From Cladosporium sp. IMV 00045 (Eukaryota > Ascomycota > Dothideomycetes > Cladosporiales > Cladosporiaceae): a stretch of DNA of 64,000 nt. The translations under genes and the position numbers were made by a program. The DNA lies in contig MSJI02000006.1 of NCBI GenBank assembly GCA_001931905.2, positions 62,001-126,000 on the forward strand, written 5' to 3'. Within the stretch, counting starts at the first letter, position 1. The number at the start of each line of letters is the position of its first letter. The notes under the pieces were generated by a model. The model saw nothing but the letters and a program-made list of their open reading frames with translations. It was not told the DNA's origin and searched no databases. Of the stretch, positions 9,343 through 21,471 are shown piece after piece.

Positions 9343-11284
9343 TCAAGCATATTCTCCAGCTTCGAACTTCTCAGCATTGAAGAACCGAGCCGCGACAGGG
9401 TTTCCAGCAAAAGTCATGGAATCCGTACCATTCACGGCCTTTAGCGCAGAAAGCTGGTTGGTAAACTTGACAAACACCTCATTGTTGCCACCACTCTCTT
9501 CGCGCCAGATGAAAAGCCGTTCGATCGTGCCATAGCTTTTCGAGAATTCCTCACCAATTTCCTGCAGCAGGTTCTTCTCCTCGATTTCATAGGTGACGTC
9601 CAAATCGTCGAGCATGCCCTGCAATTTGACGACATTCGAGATGGTGCCGAACTGGCCTTCGTCGTCCTCCGTAGACTGCACGTTGCGCTTCTTGCCTCCG
9701 ACGATTTTGCCCATGTTTCGCGGCGCTGCCCATCCGCCGCCGTCTTGATCTGAGCGCTTCTTGCGCTTGGATGTCTGGGCGACGAGTGCTGTCGTGATAC
9801 CCTCTCCCTTTGCACCCAGACCTTGTCCTTTCTCCCAGCCCATCTTCGCCATCATGCGTGCACCAAAGCCCTTTTGGCCGGGCATCTTGGATTTTGGTTG
9901 ATCCAGAGCTGGGGATTGCGAGACCGAGTCTTGATTGGGTTGAGGAGCCTTCTCTTCGCGATCAAGCAGTGCATCAATTTGCTCGTTCGCCAAATTGTAA
10001 CGAACGGGAGCCTTCGATATCGTTGCGCCAGTATCTGTAAGTTCTTGTGGAGGCACTGACGGTGGAGGTACTGATGACGCTGGCGGAGTCGGCGATAGCC
10101 CGTTGCCACCTGGAACGCGAGCAGCTTCAATTTTGGCTTTCACCGCTGCTAACCGCGCTTGTGCTTCGGCCTTCTTCGCAGCAATGTCGATTGATGGTGT
10201 CTCCGCTGGCTGAGCTGGCGTTGCTGGCGACGAAGATACCACGGGGGGTGTCTTGCTTGCTGGAGGCTCCGTTGAAGGCATTCCAGAGGGTTGCGCCATG
10301 CCGCTCATGCGCATTCTACGCATGTAGGCGTCGTCGCCGGTGGCATCATCTGGGACTGCTGCTGTTGCTGCTGGGTTGAATGAAGGTGGCGGTGCGGGAT
10401 ACTCTGGGTGCGGCTTGTCGTGTGACGCAGGCCGTGGGTAGTAATCATCGTCGTCGATGTCCATGGGATCGTTCCGAGCAGGCGGGGCGTCGTCGAATAC
10501 AGGTGGTGCAAATGAAAGACTTGGAGGTGGCGCAAACAAGTCTGCTATATGATCAGTGTCGGCAACAACATCGAACTCGCGGAACGTACTGTTTCTTGGC
10601 TGGGCTTTCTCTTTCTTCGCGCCCTTGCCAGCCATATCCCTGTGGTAATGCACAAAGTCTGTCCATTCGGCTCTTTCTGCATCTTGTTCGGTCGATCCTT
10701 GGTATAGTGCCAGGTTGGAAGGTCTTGAAGGATCGTAGATGGCATCCCAGTCGACTTCTTGGTATTCCTCTTCATTTTTGGCTTTCTTGTTCTTGCGTTT
10801 CTTGCCTCCACGACCTTGCCATTTTGGTCGATTGTCGATGTAGAGCTCCTCGTCTTCGTCTTCGTCGACATTCCCAATGAACTCTGAATATGACAAGACT
10901 TGCCCGCCAGCAGGCTGTTGAGGTGTGCTGCTCGAAGGATGTTTGTCGGGCGAGCTGGTATCTCCGGCTGTGCCAGTGGTGGAGGACGACCTAGGCAAGG
11001 ATGAAGACGCAGGCTTCGACTTGCCTTTCTTTTGTGTTGGGCGCTTGATGGCGGGTGCGAGCTGAAAAGCAGCTTGAGAGCCACGTGAGTCAGACTGACA
11101 ATGATAAAGAGATATGATATGCGACTCTACCGTTCTTCTTCTTCTGCGCTTCAGGTTCGGGCTCCTTGGGCTTCATGTCATATCTGACCGGCCCTGCGCT
11201 GATTACACCTCCCTCTTTTGGCGCAAGCAGGTCTCCGTACAGGGATAGACCGCTCGACTTCTTTGCGGGAGGAGGGTCGGACAT
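9343..11284 (-). CDS. SPF45 (RBM17)-like splicing factor with G-patch and RRM
   Basis: Two exons, 11284-11131 and 11072-9343, give 627 residues. The start MSDPPPAKK precedes SLYGDLLAP, which matches the SPF45 N-terminus (SLYDDL). The 58-bp intron 11073-11130 (GTAGAG...CTGAC...AAG) joins KKKN to AAFQLAPAIKRP, another SPF45 landmark; total length is a multiple of three. The middle is long, Pro/Ala-rich and disordered, with a charged patch (DEDEDEE, then KKRKNKKAK). A G-patch follows (GFGARMMAKMGWEKGQGLG), then a C-terminal RRM of the UHM type ending FNAEKFEAGEYA. SPF45 binds ULM peptides of U2AF/SF1/SF3b and acts in 3' splice-site choice. Divergent from NUP133, with about 0.5 kb between the starts. 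Confidence 0.9.
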
Positions 11285-11790
11285 GTTGGCGTGTGATATG
11301 TAATGGCAGCGCTTTGCTGTCATGCAGATTCGATGATGGACGACTAGTCTCTGCGGGTAGCCCTGGCGAGCCTACTGATGTATGAACCAAAGCCAATGTC
11401 AGTCGTTAAGATGTCCTGAACACGAGTGAAGTGAAGTCACGATGTTTCGGCAGCGCAGTGGTACATGCAGGTACATGGAGTACGTGATGTGAGTGAAGTC
11501 ACAAGTCGAAGTAATAATAGGTATTAAGCAAGCGAGAGCAGCCAGCAGCAACAGAAGCCGCCGCCGCGGTCAGCCTCAAGCCCGTCCGCGCTGCTGGTTG
11601 ATGAGGCTGCAACTTCTCCACACTCCTGCGCTGTCCGGCGTCCTTTTGTTGATACATGCGCGAAAAAACATATCACATGCCCATCTGAGAGGTATCCCAC
11701 CGCATCGCCCATCCCATTCACTCCCCTCCACACGCGCATCGCGCCCAACCACCGCCCTCCTCATCCGCGACATCACGCGAGTGGGCGAGC
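11285..11790. promoter_or_regulatory. Shared upstream region, SPF45-like and NUP133
   Basis: 506 bp between two divergent start codons (SPF45-like at 11284 on minus, NUP133 at 11791 on plus). It must contain both core promoters. No clear TATA element is visible; A/G-rich tracts lie near 11500-11540. The boundary is inferred from gene layout only. Confidence 0.5.
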
Positions 11791-14700
11791 ATGTCGACCT
11801 CCCCAGCCCCAGAGCCTGCAAGCTCCGAGCAACACCAGCGCACGCTCAGAGCCACATCAGTCCGCAACCCGCGCCGAAGACAGCGAAACGACTCGGATAG
11901 CATCAAAACCGCTCCTCGACGCAAGCGCAGCAAGATCACCCAGGACGCGTTCGTCGCACGCGAGGACCAGGACGATGCCACCCAGAGCGAGGCGCCTCCG
12001 ACAATGAACGGCCACGCGACTGGAGGACCCGTGAAGAGCGCCAGACACCTGAACGGGACTTTGAGAGATGAAACACCTTTACTGGACGGAGAGCTCGTTG
12101 TCAGAGGCGGAAAGAAGGCTACGGTGAAGAGGGCCGCTCGAGGCGATGGATCACAGCTGCTTACGCAGAACAAGAACTACTCGGTCAAGAGCCTGCCATC
12201 AACACCGCGCGCATTGAAAAGAGCGGGAGTCGAGTTCCGCGGAAGCTTGTCACAACACACCGGCCAGGCCTTGGCCGTGACAAGAGAACATGCGTACGTG
12301 TGGGAGTACGGCAGCCATGCGCCCGTCACCAACCCTAGAATATTCGACCTGCCCTTCCCAGCACGCGATTCCGAGCCTGTGCCTTTTGGCGCATTGGTCA
12401 CGAGCGGTATGACCACGGATCTCGGCCTGGTGTTGATTTCGGCCACCACCGGCCGGGTCGTATTCCACGAGTCCATCGAACGCGCTGCATCAATGGGCCT
12501 TTTCCAAGAGCGGAGGCCTGGCGTCGAAGGCACGCTCGGTCACATCTTCTCCGGCGAACACGTCTCGAACATCACCTCCGCGGACTCGGCTGGATACATC
12601 ATCACATTCACCTCTGGAAGGATTGCGCAACTGACCCTGCGAGACGTGCAAGGAAAACCACGAATCGAGGCGCAATCTTTGCGCGAGAGCTCCCAGGAGA
12701 AGTCGAGCTGGTCTGCAACGTTCAAGGGTCTTCTAGGCGCAGGAGCTTGGAAGTTGGATGTTGCAGCAGTACACACAAGGTCGCTTGGCCCAAGAGGTCA
12801 AATGCAAGTCATTGCGGCTACGGAAAACGGTGTATGCAAGATCTGGAACCTGGACTGGAGTGGTAGGGCAGACCACAGAGGCAACATTGACTTCAGGGAG
12901 GAATTTGTCCGAGAGCTGAAGGCTGCGCAATCGCCCGAAAGCCATGGCCAACTTGAACAAATCGCTTTGATGGATTTCGCTATTGTTGATAAGGCTCAAG
13001 GCTCCGAGGAGCAAGAGGTTTGGACAGTCGGCACGGACAAGCCCATTGATTTACTTGTACTGGTCCGCGCCGGCCCTGCGGATTTCCAGCAATACTTCCT
13101 GGTCGAAACGAGTCTAACCGGCAGCAAACCCGAGGTCAAAGAAGTTCTTTCGCTCAAGTCTCTTTCCGGAGCAAACACCACTCAATCGACGCCGAAGCTA
13201 GTCTTGCCCAGACCTGACCACACTGCGTACATCGTCTTTGACGATACCGTCATCCTTGCAGCAACTTCTCAAACAGTTTCCGACCCTGAGGCTCAACTTC
13301 ACGACGCATCTTACATCCAGCCCGAAAACTTTGAAGACGCAGTCTACCTGCGAAAGAATAAGGATCTGGCGTTCCTCGGAGCTGAAGCAGAGGATGCAAA
13401 GACTGGTCAAGCATCATGTATTGCTTTCGTGCAAGGTGCTGGACTGGTCAAATTTTCTGCACACGATGCGACCAAAGACCAGGAGCTGTCTGAGATACCT
13501 GTTAAGAGCAGGATCGAACAGGCAGTCTTCTACGGCATGCTGCAGGACAACATTCTGGATCTCGCACGCCCCGATCCGAACCCCATATCTTTGAAAGAGA
13601 TCGAACAAGCATCTCTGGCTATGAGCGACGAAATCTTGAAGTCTGAGACCCCGTTCATTCCCACGCCACCTACATCTGTCGAGGCAAACCTGGCGAGACG
13701 AGCTCAGGCATTGAATGCGTTAGCTACACACCTTCGACAGATTTACCCGCCACTCTCGCATGCAACGATGTGGAAGCTTCTTTGGGATGCAGAGAAGATT
13801 GCCGCAGGTCAGCATCTGTGGCAGGACTTTGAGAAGCACCTTGCAGCTGCCACGAGCAACGGCAAGAGGCGCACAACACTGCTTCATGAGATCAGCTCTT
13901 TCGTCCAAGATGCTACTCCTTTCGAACTTCCGGAAGATGCCAGCGCGGACGACCGTGTACGCGCCATATTCGTCAGCCGGCTTTCCCACNNNNNNNNNNN
14001 NNNNNNNNNCTCTCGCATGCAACGATGTGGAAGCTTCTTTGGGATGCAGAGAAGATTGCCGCAGGTCAGCATCTGTGGCAGGACTTTGAGAAGCACCTTG
14101 CAGCTGCCACGAGCAACGGCAAGAGGCGCACAACACTGCTTCATGAGATCAGCTCTTTCGTCCAAGATGCTACTCCTTTCGAACTTCCGGAAGATGCCAG
14201 CGCGGACGACCGTGTACGCGCCATATTCGTCAGCCGGCTTTCCCACATCGACAGATTCTTGGTTTTTGCGCAGATGATTGTTGGGGCAATCAAGAACGAA
14301 AAGTCGACTTCCCAAGAGGATCTTCTGCGGCTGCTGTCCGAGGCTGACGATATCTGGCTCGGCGTCCTCGAGACAACGTACAAATTCCGCACCGATAACG
14401 CACCTCTGTACGGGATTCACCCCGACAGACTGACCGACGGCATTCTCATCGACTCAAATGACTATCAGGGTCTTGGCGAGTTCTGGACTTCTTCGGATTC
14501 GATGCTCAAAGAGATTCTCAAGATGGCGGCGCTGGCTCGCAAGTCGGCAGAGGAGGTTTATGAGACCGCTGAGACTGACACTGCAACGGCGTTTGTCAAG
14601 CGAATCGCAGCGGAGAACCCACGTTTTGTGGTGCTGATTTGTCTGGCGTATGAAGAACGCATCAACTGGACTCGCTCTCGTGGAGAACCTCGCTACGTGG

Positions 14701-16220
14701 ACAAGGCAAACCAGCTTACTGAGGCATACAAGCAGCAGCGTCACGATCAGATCCGCGCACTGTCAATCATTGGTCAGACCCCGTCAGCCATGATGCTGGC
14801 AGAGAAGTATCGCGACATGGACACGCTTACGGAGATCATCGTCGCCGAGTCACAATACTTGATCGAGACATCATACACAGCCGCTGCTGATGAGAAAGCG
14901 TTCATCGACACCGAGCTTGAGGAGATGAACTCTCGCGTGGGACGTTACTTCAATCGCTTCCAAGACGATTGGGCGAATGCGTTCTTCAACCAGGGCTTTT
15001 CAGGCGATCAGGCCGGTCACATGCTTACCCAAGCGCAAGCTCACTGGGAGAAGTATCTGGCCCGGTACTTGCGTGCTGATCCCAGACGTTCTAAGATTTG
15101 CTGGATCAACGATATCACATCGAAGGACGACTACTATCACGCCAGTCATGCTCTCGCAACAGCTGGAACGCAGCAAGAAGATCAACTGTGGAGCAAGAAG
15201 GTTGAATTGTCGATGGCTAAGCTTTCGATGCTTGCCGCTGACGAGGCAAACCTTCCGATCGACAAACAAGTTACTTTGCGCTCGGAACAGAGAATGCACG
15301 CCGAACTCAAGGTGATTGACATCCAGGAAAAGATTTATCGCCACATCCTTCCGGAGGTACTTCATGCACTGGACCAGCCTGCCGAACTCCAACTTGCCAT
15401 GGAGAGATTCGGTCAAGGCTCGAGCAACCGATCAATGCTGAACCGTTTGCTGGAGGCGGTCCTCTCAAAGCTCCTCCCGCATCAGACCCTGGACCTGGAC
15501 GAGATCATTGACGTGCTTACACTGATGGACGAGGTGGAGACGAGCAACGCCGACACCAGCATTCAAGGCGAAGAGATCTATTGGGCTCTTATCGCTCTGA
15601 ATGCAGCTGCGCCTGAGCTCGAGACCCCCCGATTTGAGATGCTTCTCCAGCTGATCTGGAAACGCGCCTATCTCAAGACCGACTGGGCAGCCGTCAACAA
15701 GTCCACCTCCAAGAGAAACGGCGCCGATGTCGAGGACGTGCTCGTTGAAACCACCGCCTACCGCACTCTCTACCTCTGCATGAAGCATGGCCTCTTTGAT
15801 AACAGCAATGAGGGCAACTATATTCGTGCTCTGGCTCCGTCCGAATGTCTAGGAGCCGCCTGCAATGCTGCAGACCTCGCCTGGCGCTTCGGCATCGAGC
15901 TTGCCGAGCCAATCTCTCACGATAACAGAATGGAAGACGAGCGGCTCGACCAGTACATCTCGCGGTCTAGGATAAACGCGTGGGTGGAAGAATGCCAGCG
16001 TCTCGTTGGCGTCGCCCTCAAGGAAGAGGAAGATGACCGAGCAAGGCAAGCTGGTCAAGGAGAGCAGGAGGAAGCCAGCCTGGTGGTTGTTGAGAACGGC
16101 AATGGCGTCAACGGCGTTGTCAATGGCGGCTCCCACGGCCTTGTCAACGGCGTCAAAGTCGAGGAGGAGAGCGGTGAAGGCGAGGTGTTCGACGGACAAG
16201 GCGACGTGGAGATGGAGTAA
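11791..16220 (+). CDS. NUP133: Nucleoporin NUP133, interrupted by an assembly gap
   Basis: The ATG at 11791 starts a basic, disordered N-terminus (RNPRRRQRN, RRKRSK) followed by the Nup133 beta-propeller (QALAVTREHAYVWEYG, then GLLGAGAWKLD, NGVCKIWNLDW) and a long alpha-helical C-terminal domain. Nup133 belongs to the Y-shaped (Nup84/Nup107-160) scaffold of the nuclear pore. A run of 20 N at 13990-14009 breaks the assembly, and the 237 bp before the gap (13753-13989) are repeated exactly after it (14010-14246). Counting the 237 bp once keeps the frame (79 codons) and gives about 1,390 residues, normal for the family. The C-terminus is acidic (GEGEVFDGQGDVEME). The same 5' part could equally belong to the C-terminal part in copy B at 27372-29582. 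Confidence 0.88.
13753..13989 (+). repeat. 237-bp direct repeat, first copy (contig end)
   Basis: This stretch of NUP133 coding sequence abuts the first N run and recurs, apparently without a change, at 14010-14246 and 27372-27608. It marks the end of one contig and the start of two others, as a shared node in an assembly graph would. Confidence 0.92.
13990..14009. other. Assembly gap, 20 N
   Basis: Exactly 20 N, of the kind a scaffolder inserts when the gap size is unknown. The flanks overlap by 237 bp, so there is probably no missing sequence here. Confidence 0.97.
14010..14246 (+). repeat. 237-bp direct repeat, second copy (start of copy A)
   Basis: Identical by eye to 13753-13989 and 27372-27608. 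Copies A and B begin to differ at the next base (ATCGAC here, GTCGAC in copy B). Confidence 0.92.
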
Positions 16221-16943
16221 AGGGCATTGGAGTCAAAGGACGCTCACTTTTTGAGATCAGGCTTTCTGTAATGTAAGGTAGCATTGGGCGTTTGTTCATT
16301 GGGAGGGAAACCGGGACGGGAAAATGGCTGTCTTGATATCTTGTTATGTTCAAGAATGGGTTTTCGTTTCGTGTACAAGAAGTCCAGCTCACGCTGTGGG
16401 TCTTTCCATAACGATTAATTGCATGTCAGATGTTTTCTTTTCTTTTTCAAGTTTCTATGTAATTTGATCCTCGCGGTCAACGCATTTCAGCTATCACGAA
16501 TATATTGATATGAATGTACACACGTAAGCTGCAGGGCTGCGTTGCTCTCGCTCGTTGTCCCGCTCGCCCAGCAATGTTTTGGCTTGGCGCGCCGACTGTT
16601 GTTGCGCTCCCGTCGACCATCCTCGACCGCCCTTTTTCCCGTCCAAATACACAAATCCTTTGATTGTACATACCTGCTCGATTTTTGCCTTGCTGATTGA
16701 CAGTCAAAGCCTTCTAAGAAGTTCAGACTCTTTTAGATTGTTTCCTCCAATCGATATACCCTGTGGACCCTGTTCGTCGACTTGTGTCTCAGTTGCGCCA
16801 TCGCATACTGTTTGCAACCACTCCGGAACAACCTAGAGAACCTCTCAAGACCGCCCATGTCCTTCAGGATAGTAAAGACTTCATCCAACTCCTGCCAATA
16901 GACACGACCCAGTCGCCACCCCAACATCACACACCCGCCCGCC
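16221..16943. other. NUP133 to DUF3405 intergenic region, copy A
   Basis: About 720 bp holding the NUP133 3' flank and the upstream region of the DUF3405 gene. It includes a pyrimidine-rich stretch around 16540-16660, parts of which (for example TTCAGACTCTTTTAGATTG) are shared with copy B. No gene seen. Confidence 0.6.
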
Positions 16944-19331
16944 ATGGGCCCTCGCTACCGCTCCCTATCCGGGAGCTGGATAGACCCCGAGAAACAGCGC
17001 CTACAAGCCGACATGGACTCCGAAGACGAAGCTCCTACTCTGGTCTCTTCATCACGCGACGCTAGCAACTCGTACGACCCCATCCTCGGCAAACCGAGCT
17101 CACCCTCCTTTCGCAACAGCCTGCCCAGCTTCGCCTACCACATGCCGCGCAGGCGGTTCACGCGCTACTTCACGTGCTTCATCGCGAGCGCGCTGGTGAT
17201 CTTCATCCTGCTGCTTGTAAACGCCAGCTGGGCCAGCCGCGCAGAGGTGTCGCTGGGGATTAAGGATCCGCCCACACAGCCTGCGCCGTGGGAGCAGTTT
17301 CCCTTCTTGAAAAGGTATCATGGCGGCATACGGACGTTGGTCAGCAGGGATGCGAATCAGCCTGAGTATCCTGTTGCGGAGGATGAGGAGGCGAAGAGGT
17401 TGGAGGCTGCTGCTGAGCAGCGTATGAAAGAGGACGATGCGGCGCTGAAAGGAAAGACAGGGTTTGGGAAGAGAGAGGAGAGTTGGAAGGATAAGAGTGC
17501 GAGGTTTGATCCGTTCGAGGGCAAGCAGGACGATAAGCACGAGAAGAAGGTGGAGTGCTATCTTGATCAGAAGACGAAGTTGCAGGTCCCTCACATGCTG
17601 GGTTACAAGGGCGTGCCGCAAGGATTCCCTGAGCCTGTGATGGGCTCGGCAGAGCTGCTGGGCTTGAGGAATGACATGTGCTTTGAGAGGTATGGCCGTC
17701 TTGGGCCGTATGGGTATGGTTATAGCAGGAAGTTTGGCGGCAGTGGTGCTGGTATGGAGGGAGACACGGAAGGAGCGCAGAAGGTTTGGGGCGATGAATT
17801 AGAGATCGATTACAGGAATGTGCACTGGGCAGAGGCTCAGGAAGCGTGCATGGAGTCCAATAAGGGCCGCTTCAAGCCTGCGCCTAAAGGCCGAAATGAC
17901 TTCTTCAAGAGCATGGGCGTTGGCGGACCGTCGAAGGAGAAAGAGGAGGAAAAGGTCAGCGAGAAGACCAAGAACGGCAAAGAGTACACCCCTAGGACGG
18001 CAGTCATTATTCGAACTTGGCATGACTACCAATATGACCCCGAGGACATATTCTACCTCCGGGCTCTCGTGAACGAGCTCTCGCTGCAGTCTGGCTCGGA
18101 ATACGTCGTTCACTTCCTCATCCACGTCAAGGACGACAACTTGCAAGTCTGGTCTGACGAGGACACCTACCAACGCACGCTGGACAATGCTTTGCCAGAG
18201 GAGTTCCGCGGGATGGGAACGCTGTGGTCGGAGAGGCAGATGGGTCTTATCTACGGCGGCGTACACGATAGCATGTACCGCGATCTGCCAGTCCACGGAG
18301 CCTACCGAAGCACTTACATGCCGGTGCAATACTTCGCGCACAATCACCCCGAATACGACTTCTTCTGGCACTGGGAGATGGACATCCGGTATACCGGCCA
18401 TTTCTACCACCTGTTCAATCAAGTCTCGCAGTGGGCGAAGCAGCAGCCGCGCAAGGGCCTTTGGGAGAGGAACGGCCGCTTCTACGTCCCAGCCGAACAT
18501 GGCAGCTGGGAAGACTTCAAGCAAATGGTCCGTCTACAGATCGAACAGGGCACATCATCGAAGCAGAACGTCTACGGCAAACTCGCTCCTGACGCCGCGA
18601 AAGGTCCAACAGACAGGGCCAGTCTGCGCTCGGAGCAACCTGTCTGGGGGCCAGACCCACCTACGGGCGAAGGCGACAGCATCGAGAACGAAAACGACCC
18701 GATTCCACCTACATCTTACGATGCAGACAAATACGAGTGGGGCGTTGGCGAAGACGCCGACTTCATTACATTCAACCCTCTCTTCGACCCGTCCGGCACG
18801 AACTGGATCCTGGCCGAAGATGTGACAGGCTACAACACAACAGAAAAGTACCCTCCACGCCGCACGGCCATCATCACCGCCTCCCGTCTCTCCCGCCGCC
18901 TCTTGGAAACCATGCACCGCGAGACCTCCCTCAAGCGCCACACGATGTTCTCGGAAATGTGGCCCGGCTCGTGCGCCCTGCACCACGGCCTGAAAGCCGT
19001 CTACGCCCCCCACCCAGTCTACATCGACCGCGCGTGGCCAACGTCCTACCTCGCCGCCATCTTCAACAACGGCCGCAACGGCGCCGCGGGCGGCGCGCGC
19101 ACCTCGGTCTTCAGCGACGAGCGCCAGCACAACTTCCTCGGCACGACGTGGTACTACCACGCGGGCTTCAGCCCGAATCTGTGGAAGCGCTGGCTCGGGT
19201 ACAAAGTCGACAATGATGGCGGGGAGGAGTACGAGATGGCCGGTGAGGGCAGGATGTGTCTCCCGCCTATGCTGTTGCATCCTGTTAAGCAGGTTGATTT
19301 GGTGTTTGAACATCAGGCTGGTGAGGGGTGA
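16944..19331 (+). CDS. DUF3405-family type II membrane protein, copy A
   Basis: 795 residues from the ATG at 16944 (MGPRYRSLSGSW). A single hydrophobic helix at about residues 70-92 (FIASALVIFILLLVNASW) after a basic RRRFTRYF indicates a type II membrane anchor. A charged stalk (AEEQRMKEDD, KQDDKHEKK) leads to a large lumenal domain with YTPRTAVIIRTWHDYQYD, HWEMDIRYTGHFY and conserved Trp/His/Asp motifs of DUF3405 (PF11885). The fold and Asp-containing motifs suggest a Golgi glycosyltransferase-like role, but no activity is established. The start is supported because the frame upstream is open in copy B but not in copy A. The copy B protein has the same length with about seven substitutions. 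No intron. Confidence 0.85.
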   Translation: MGPRYRSLSGSWIDPEKQRLQADMDSEDEAPTLVSSSRDASNSYDPILGKPSSPSFRNSLPSFAYHMPRRRFTRYFTCFIASALVIFILLLVNASWASRAEVSLGIKDPPTQPAPWEQFPFLKRYHGGIRTLVSRDANQPEYPVAEDEEAKRLEAAAEQRMKEDDAALKGKTGFGKREESWKDKSARFDPFEGKQDDKHEKKVECYLDQKTKLQVPHMLGYKGVPQGFPEPVMGSAELLGLRNDMCFERYGRLGPYGYGYSRKFGGSGAGMEGDTEGAQKVWGDELEIDYRNVHWAEAQEACMESNKGRFKPAPKGRNDFFKSMGVGGPSKEKEEEKVSEKTKNGKEYTPRTAVIIRTWHDYQYDPEDIFYLRALVNELSLQSGSEYVVHFLIHVKDDNLQVWSDEDTYQRTLDNALPEEFRGMGTLWSERQMGLIYGGVHDSMYRDLPVHGAYRSTYMPVQYFAHNHPEYDFFWHWEMDIRYTGHFYHLFNQVSQWAKQQPRKGLWERNGRFYVPAEHGSWEDFKQMVRLQIEQGTSSKQNVYGKLAPDAAKGPTDRASLRSEQPVWGPDPPTGEGDSIENENDPIPPTSYDADKYEWGVGEDADFITFNPLFDPSGTNWILAEDVTGYNTTEKYPPRRTAIITASRLSRRLLETMHRETSLKRHTMFSEMWPGSCALHHGLKAVYAPHPVYIDRAWPTSYLAAIFNNGRNGAAGGARTSVFSDERQHNFLGTTWYYHAGFSPNLWKRWLGYKVDNDGGEEYEMAGEGRMCLPPMLLHPVKQVDLVFEHQAGEG

Positions 19332-19911
19332 TGAGCTCTTGGTTTTTTGAGGGGTTTTCGTGGTTCGTATTTGAATACCCCTTTCTTCCTCTGTGTTTGG
19401 GATTGTCTGTACGTATTTGTATGTATGTATGTATGTGTGCATGATGCATCTGCTTGATGATTTGCATGTGGTTTTGCTTCTCTTTCAAACGCAGGGTCGT
19501 GGGTCTCGTTTTCTTCGTGGTTCTCCACGTCTGTGACATTCTCATTCTGGCTCTGTCGGCGTCTGGGGTGTATAGTCTACTATCAGGGAATGGAGATCTT
19601 GAGACCAGTGGTAAGTGAGGCTTGGATGAAAGGTATATTGATGCATTCGAGTAGAAAAGGTTTGAGAATAATGCAACATCGATCAACTCGAAATTCTTTT
19701 CTTTTGATTTTTGGTTGGTCTTTTGTGTTTCTAAGCCTGTGAATGAACTGATGGATGCGTGTGGGTATCATATCATGAACAACACACCTGCGAAATGATT
19801 AAAATAAAATATGCTCGCGAATCAAATGGTGGCCGAAAACTTTCTCGAGCAAGTATGGCTTCCGTTCTCTGTTCCGTCTCTTTCCCCAGCCCCTCCTTCG
19901 CTTCAGTCAAA
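19332..19911. other. Convergent 3' intergenic region, copy A
   Basis: 580 bp between the stops of the DUF3405 gene and the decarboxylase. It has a short GTAT microsatellite (four units, 19419-19434; copy B has three) and A/T-rich sequence with AATAAA-like words near 19803. No gene seen. Confidence 0.6.
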
Positions 19912-21145
19912 CTAGCAAAGGTGCTCCTCAGTCTTTCTCGGCCCATCGCCAACAGCGGTGACGATGACACGGCTGACGCCCCTCTTGAGCATCTCCACAA
20001 TCACCTCGTTGCCCTCAGGAACCTGCGCGTCAGCCTTGACAGCTTGGCCCTTCTTGCTGTCCCAGCCGATCTTATCGCCAAGGATCGCCTTGAAAGTGCC
20101 CGCGACGCGCTCCTCGTCCTCGGCGAGGTAGTAGACGACAGCGTTGGGGCCGGCGTCGAACGTGTAGCCGCAAACGACTTTGCCGGCGGCGTCGTTGATG
20201 GCCTCGCACATGCGCACGGCGGCGCGGGAGGTGTCGTTCATGTAGAAAATGGGCGGGTCGGTGTCGAGGCAGGTAGCGTGGAAGTTGTTGGAGTCCTTCA
20301 TGGAGAGCGTGGCGAAGGCCTCGAAGTCGCGGTTCTGGATGGCCTTTTCCATGGCTTTCTGACGTTTGGGCACGATGTTGGTCGCGCGCTCTTGGAAGAG
20401 GGCGGAGGTTGCGACGGTCGCTTGCATGCCAGTCGTGGAGGAGATGTCTTTCTTTTCAGCGCTGGCTACGAGGATGCAGGCGCGCATTTCGGGCCAGTGG
20501 CTGGCAGGTGCCACCTCGTATGCCAGGCTGTCGCTTCCGTCCTCCTCTTCGCCCTTTTGCCAGCCGGCGTAGCCTCCGAACAAACTGCGGCATGCGGAGC
20601 CGGAGCCCTGGCGAGCGATCTTGCTGAGGTCGGTGGGGGTTGCGGGGAGCTGGTAGAGGTTTGCAATGGCGCGGACGAGAGCAGCGAAGCCAGCAGCGCT
20701 GGAAGCGAGACCGGCGGCGGTGGGGAAGTTGTTCTCACTGACGACCTTGAGCTTGAGGTCGGCGAGCTTGGGGAGGGAGGCGTCGTTGGCCTCGACGTCT
20801 TTGCGGAGCTGGCGAAGCTCACGGAAACAGGCCTGGGTCCTTGCGCCGGAGATGTCCTGGTCCTTGGCGTTCAGGGTGAGGGAGTCGTTGGTGAAGTCGG
20901 GGCTGCAGGAGGCGGTGGTGTGGGTGCGGAGGTCATCTTGGGAGAGGGTGACGGAGAGGGAGGAGTTGGTGGGCAGGTTGAGTTTGGTGTCTCGCTTTCC
21001 CCAGTACCTGAATGTGGTGGAAGTGGATGGTCAGTGATTGGTGCGGGGAGGGTTTTGGAGGTGTTGAGATGTTGTTATTGTTGTCTTACTTGATGACGGC
21101 GATGTTGACGGGAGCGAACGTGCTCGCACGGTGGATGTCTGCCAT
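19912..21145 (-). CDS. MVD1: Mevalonate diphosphate decarboxylase, copy A
   Basis: Exon 1 is 21145-21090 (MADIHRASTFAPVNIAVIK, the family N-terminus), the intron is 21008-21089 (82 bp, GTAAGA...CAG) and exon 2 is 21007-19912; 383 residues. The protein has the GHMP-kinase-fold ATP loop GLASSAAGFAALVRA, the GSGSACRSLFGGYAGW signature, and a C-terminal GPNAVVYY and VIVTAVGDGP. It converts mevalonate-5-diphosphate to isopentenyl diphosphate with ATP, the last step of the mevalonate route feeding ergosterol and prenyl groups. Also called ERG19. It is divergent from the heme lyase with 326 bp between starts. A long open frame on the opposite strand (19759-21093) is a codon-bias shadow. Confidence 0.95.
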
Positions 21146-21471
21146 GATCGATTGATTGCAGTGTGAGGGAGGTTGAGGTGTGAGGAGTGGTGAGGTTGAC
21201 TGACTGTTGACAGCGGTATGGAATTGTTTGAGGGGTCGAGTGGAAAAGTCCCCAATTCCCCCCGTCGAGCCACATCATCCCACGCTAATGTAAAGTCTGG
21301 TTCTCGCTTGTCTGCAGGGTTCCCTTAGTGCAATTCATTAGACCTTTGATCATCTTCTCCATCATCCGTTGATTATTCAGACTTGAGACCTGCTTTCTTT
21401 TTCCGCACCACATACCCGCATACCACCATATAACATTGTCTTTGTGAATCCGTCTCATCCTCACACCCACC
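21146..21471. promoter_or_regulatory. Shared upstream region, MVD1 and heme lyase, copy A
   Basis: 326 bp between divergent start codons; the equivalent in copy B is 318 bp (34488-34805) with clearly alignable sequence. Both core promoters must lie here. No canonical TATA box is evident. Confidence 0.55.

Noticed and set aside
19759..21093. Long plus-strand open frame (over 400 codons) opposite MVD1, copy A; a similar one at 33159-34412
   Set aside because: The minus strand encodes MVD1 with all motifs and a proper intron. The opposite frame is low-complexity Val/Gly/Glu sequence, as expected from GC-rich third positions, and has no domain.
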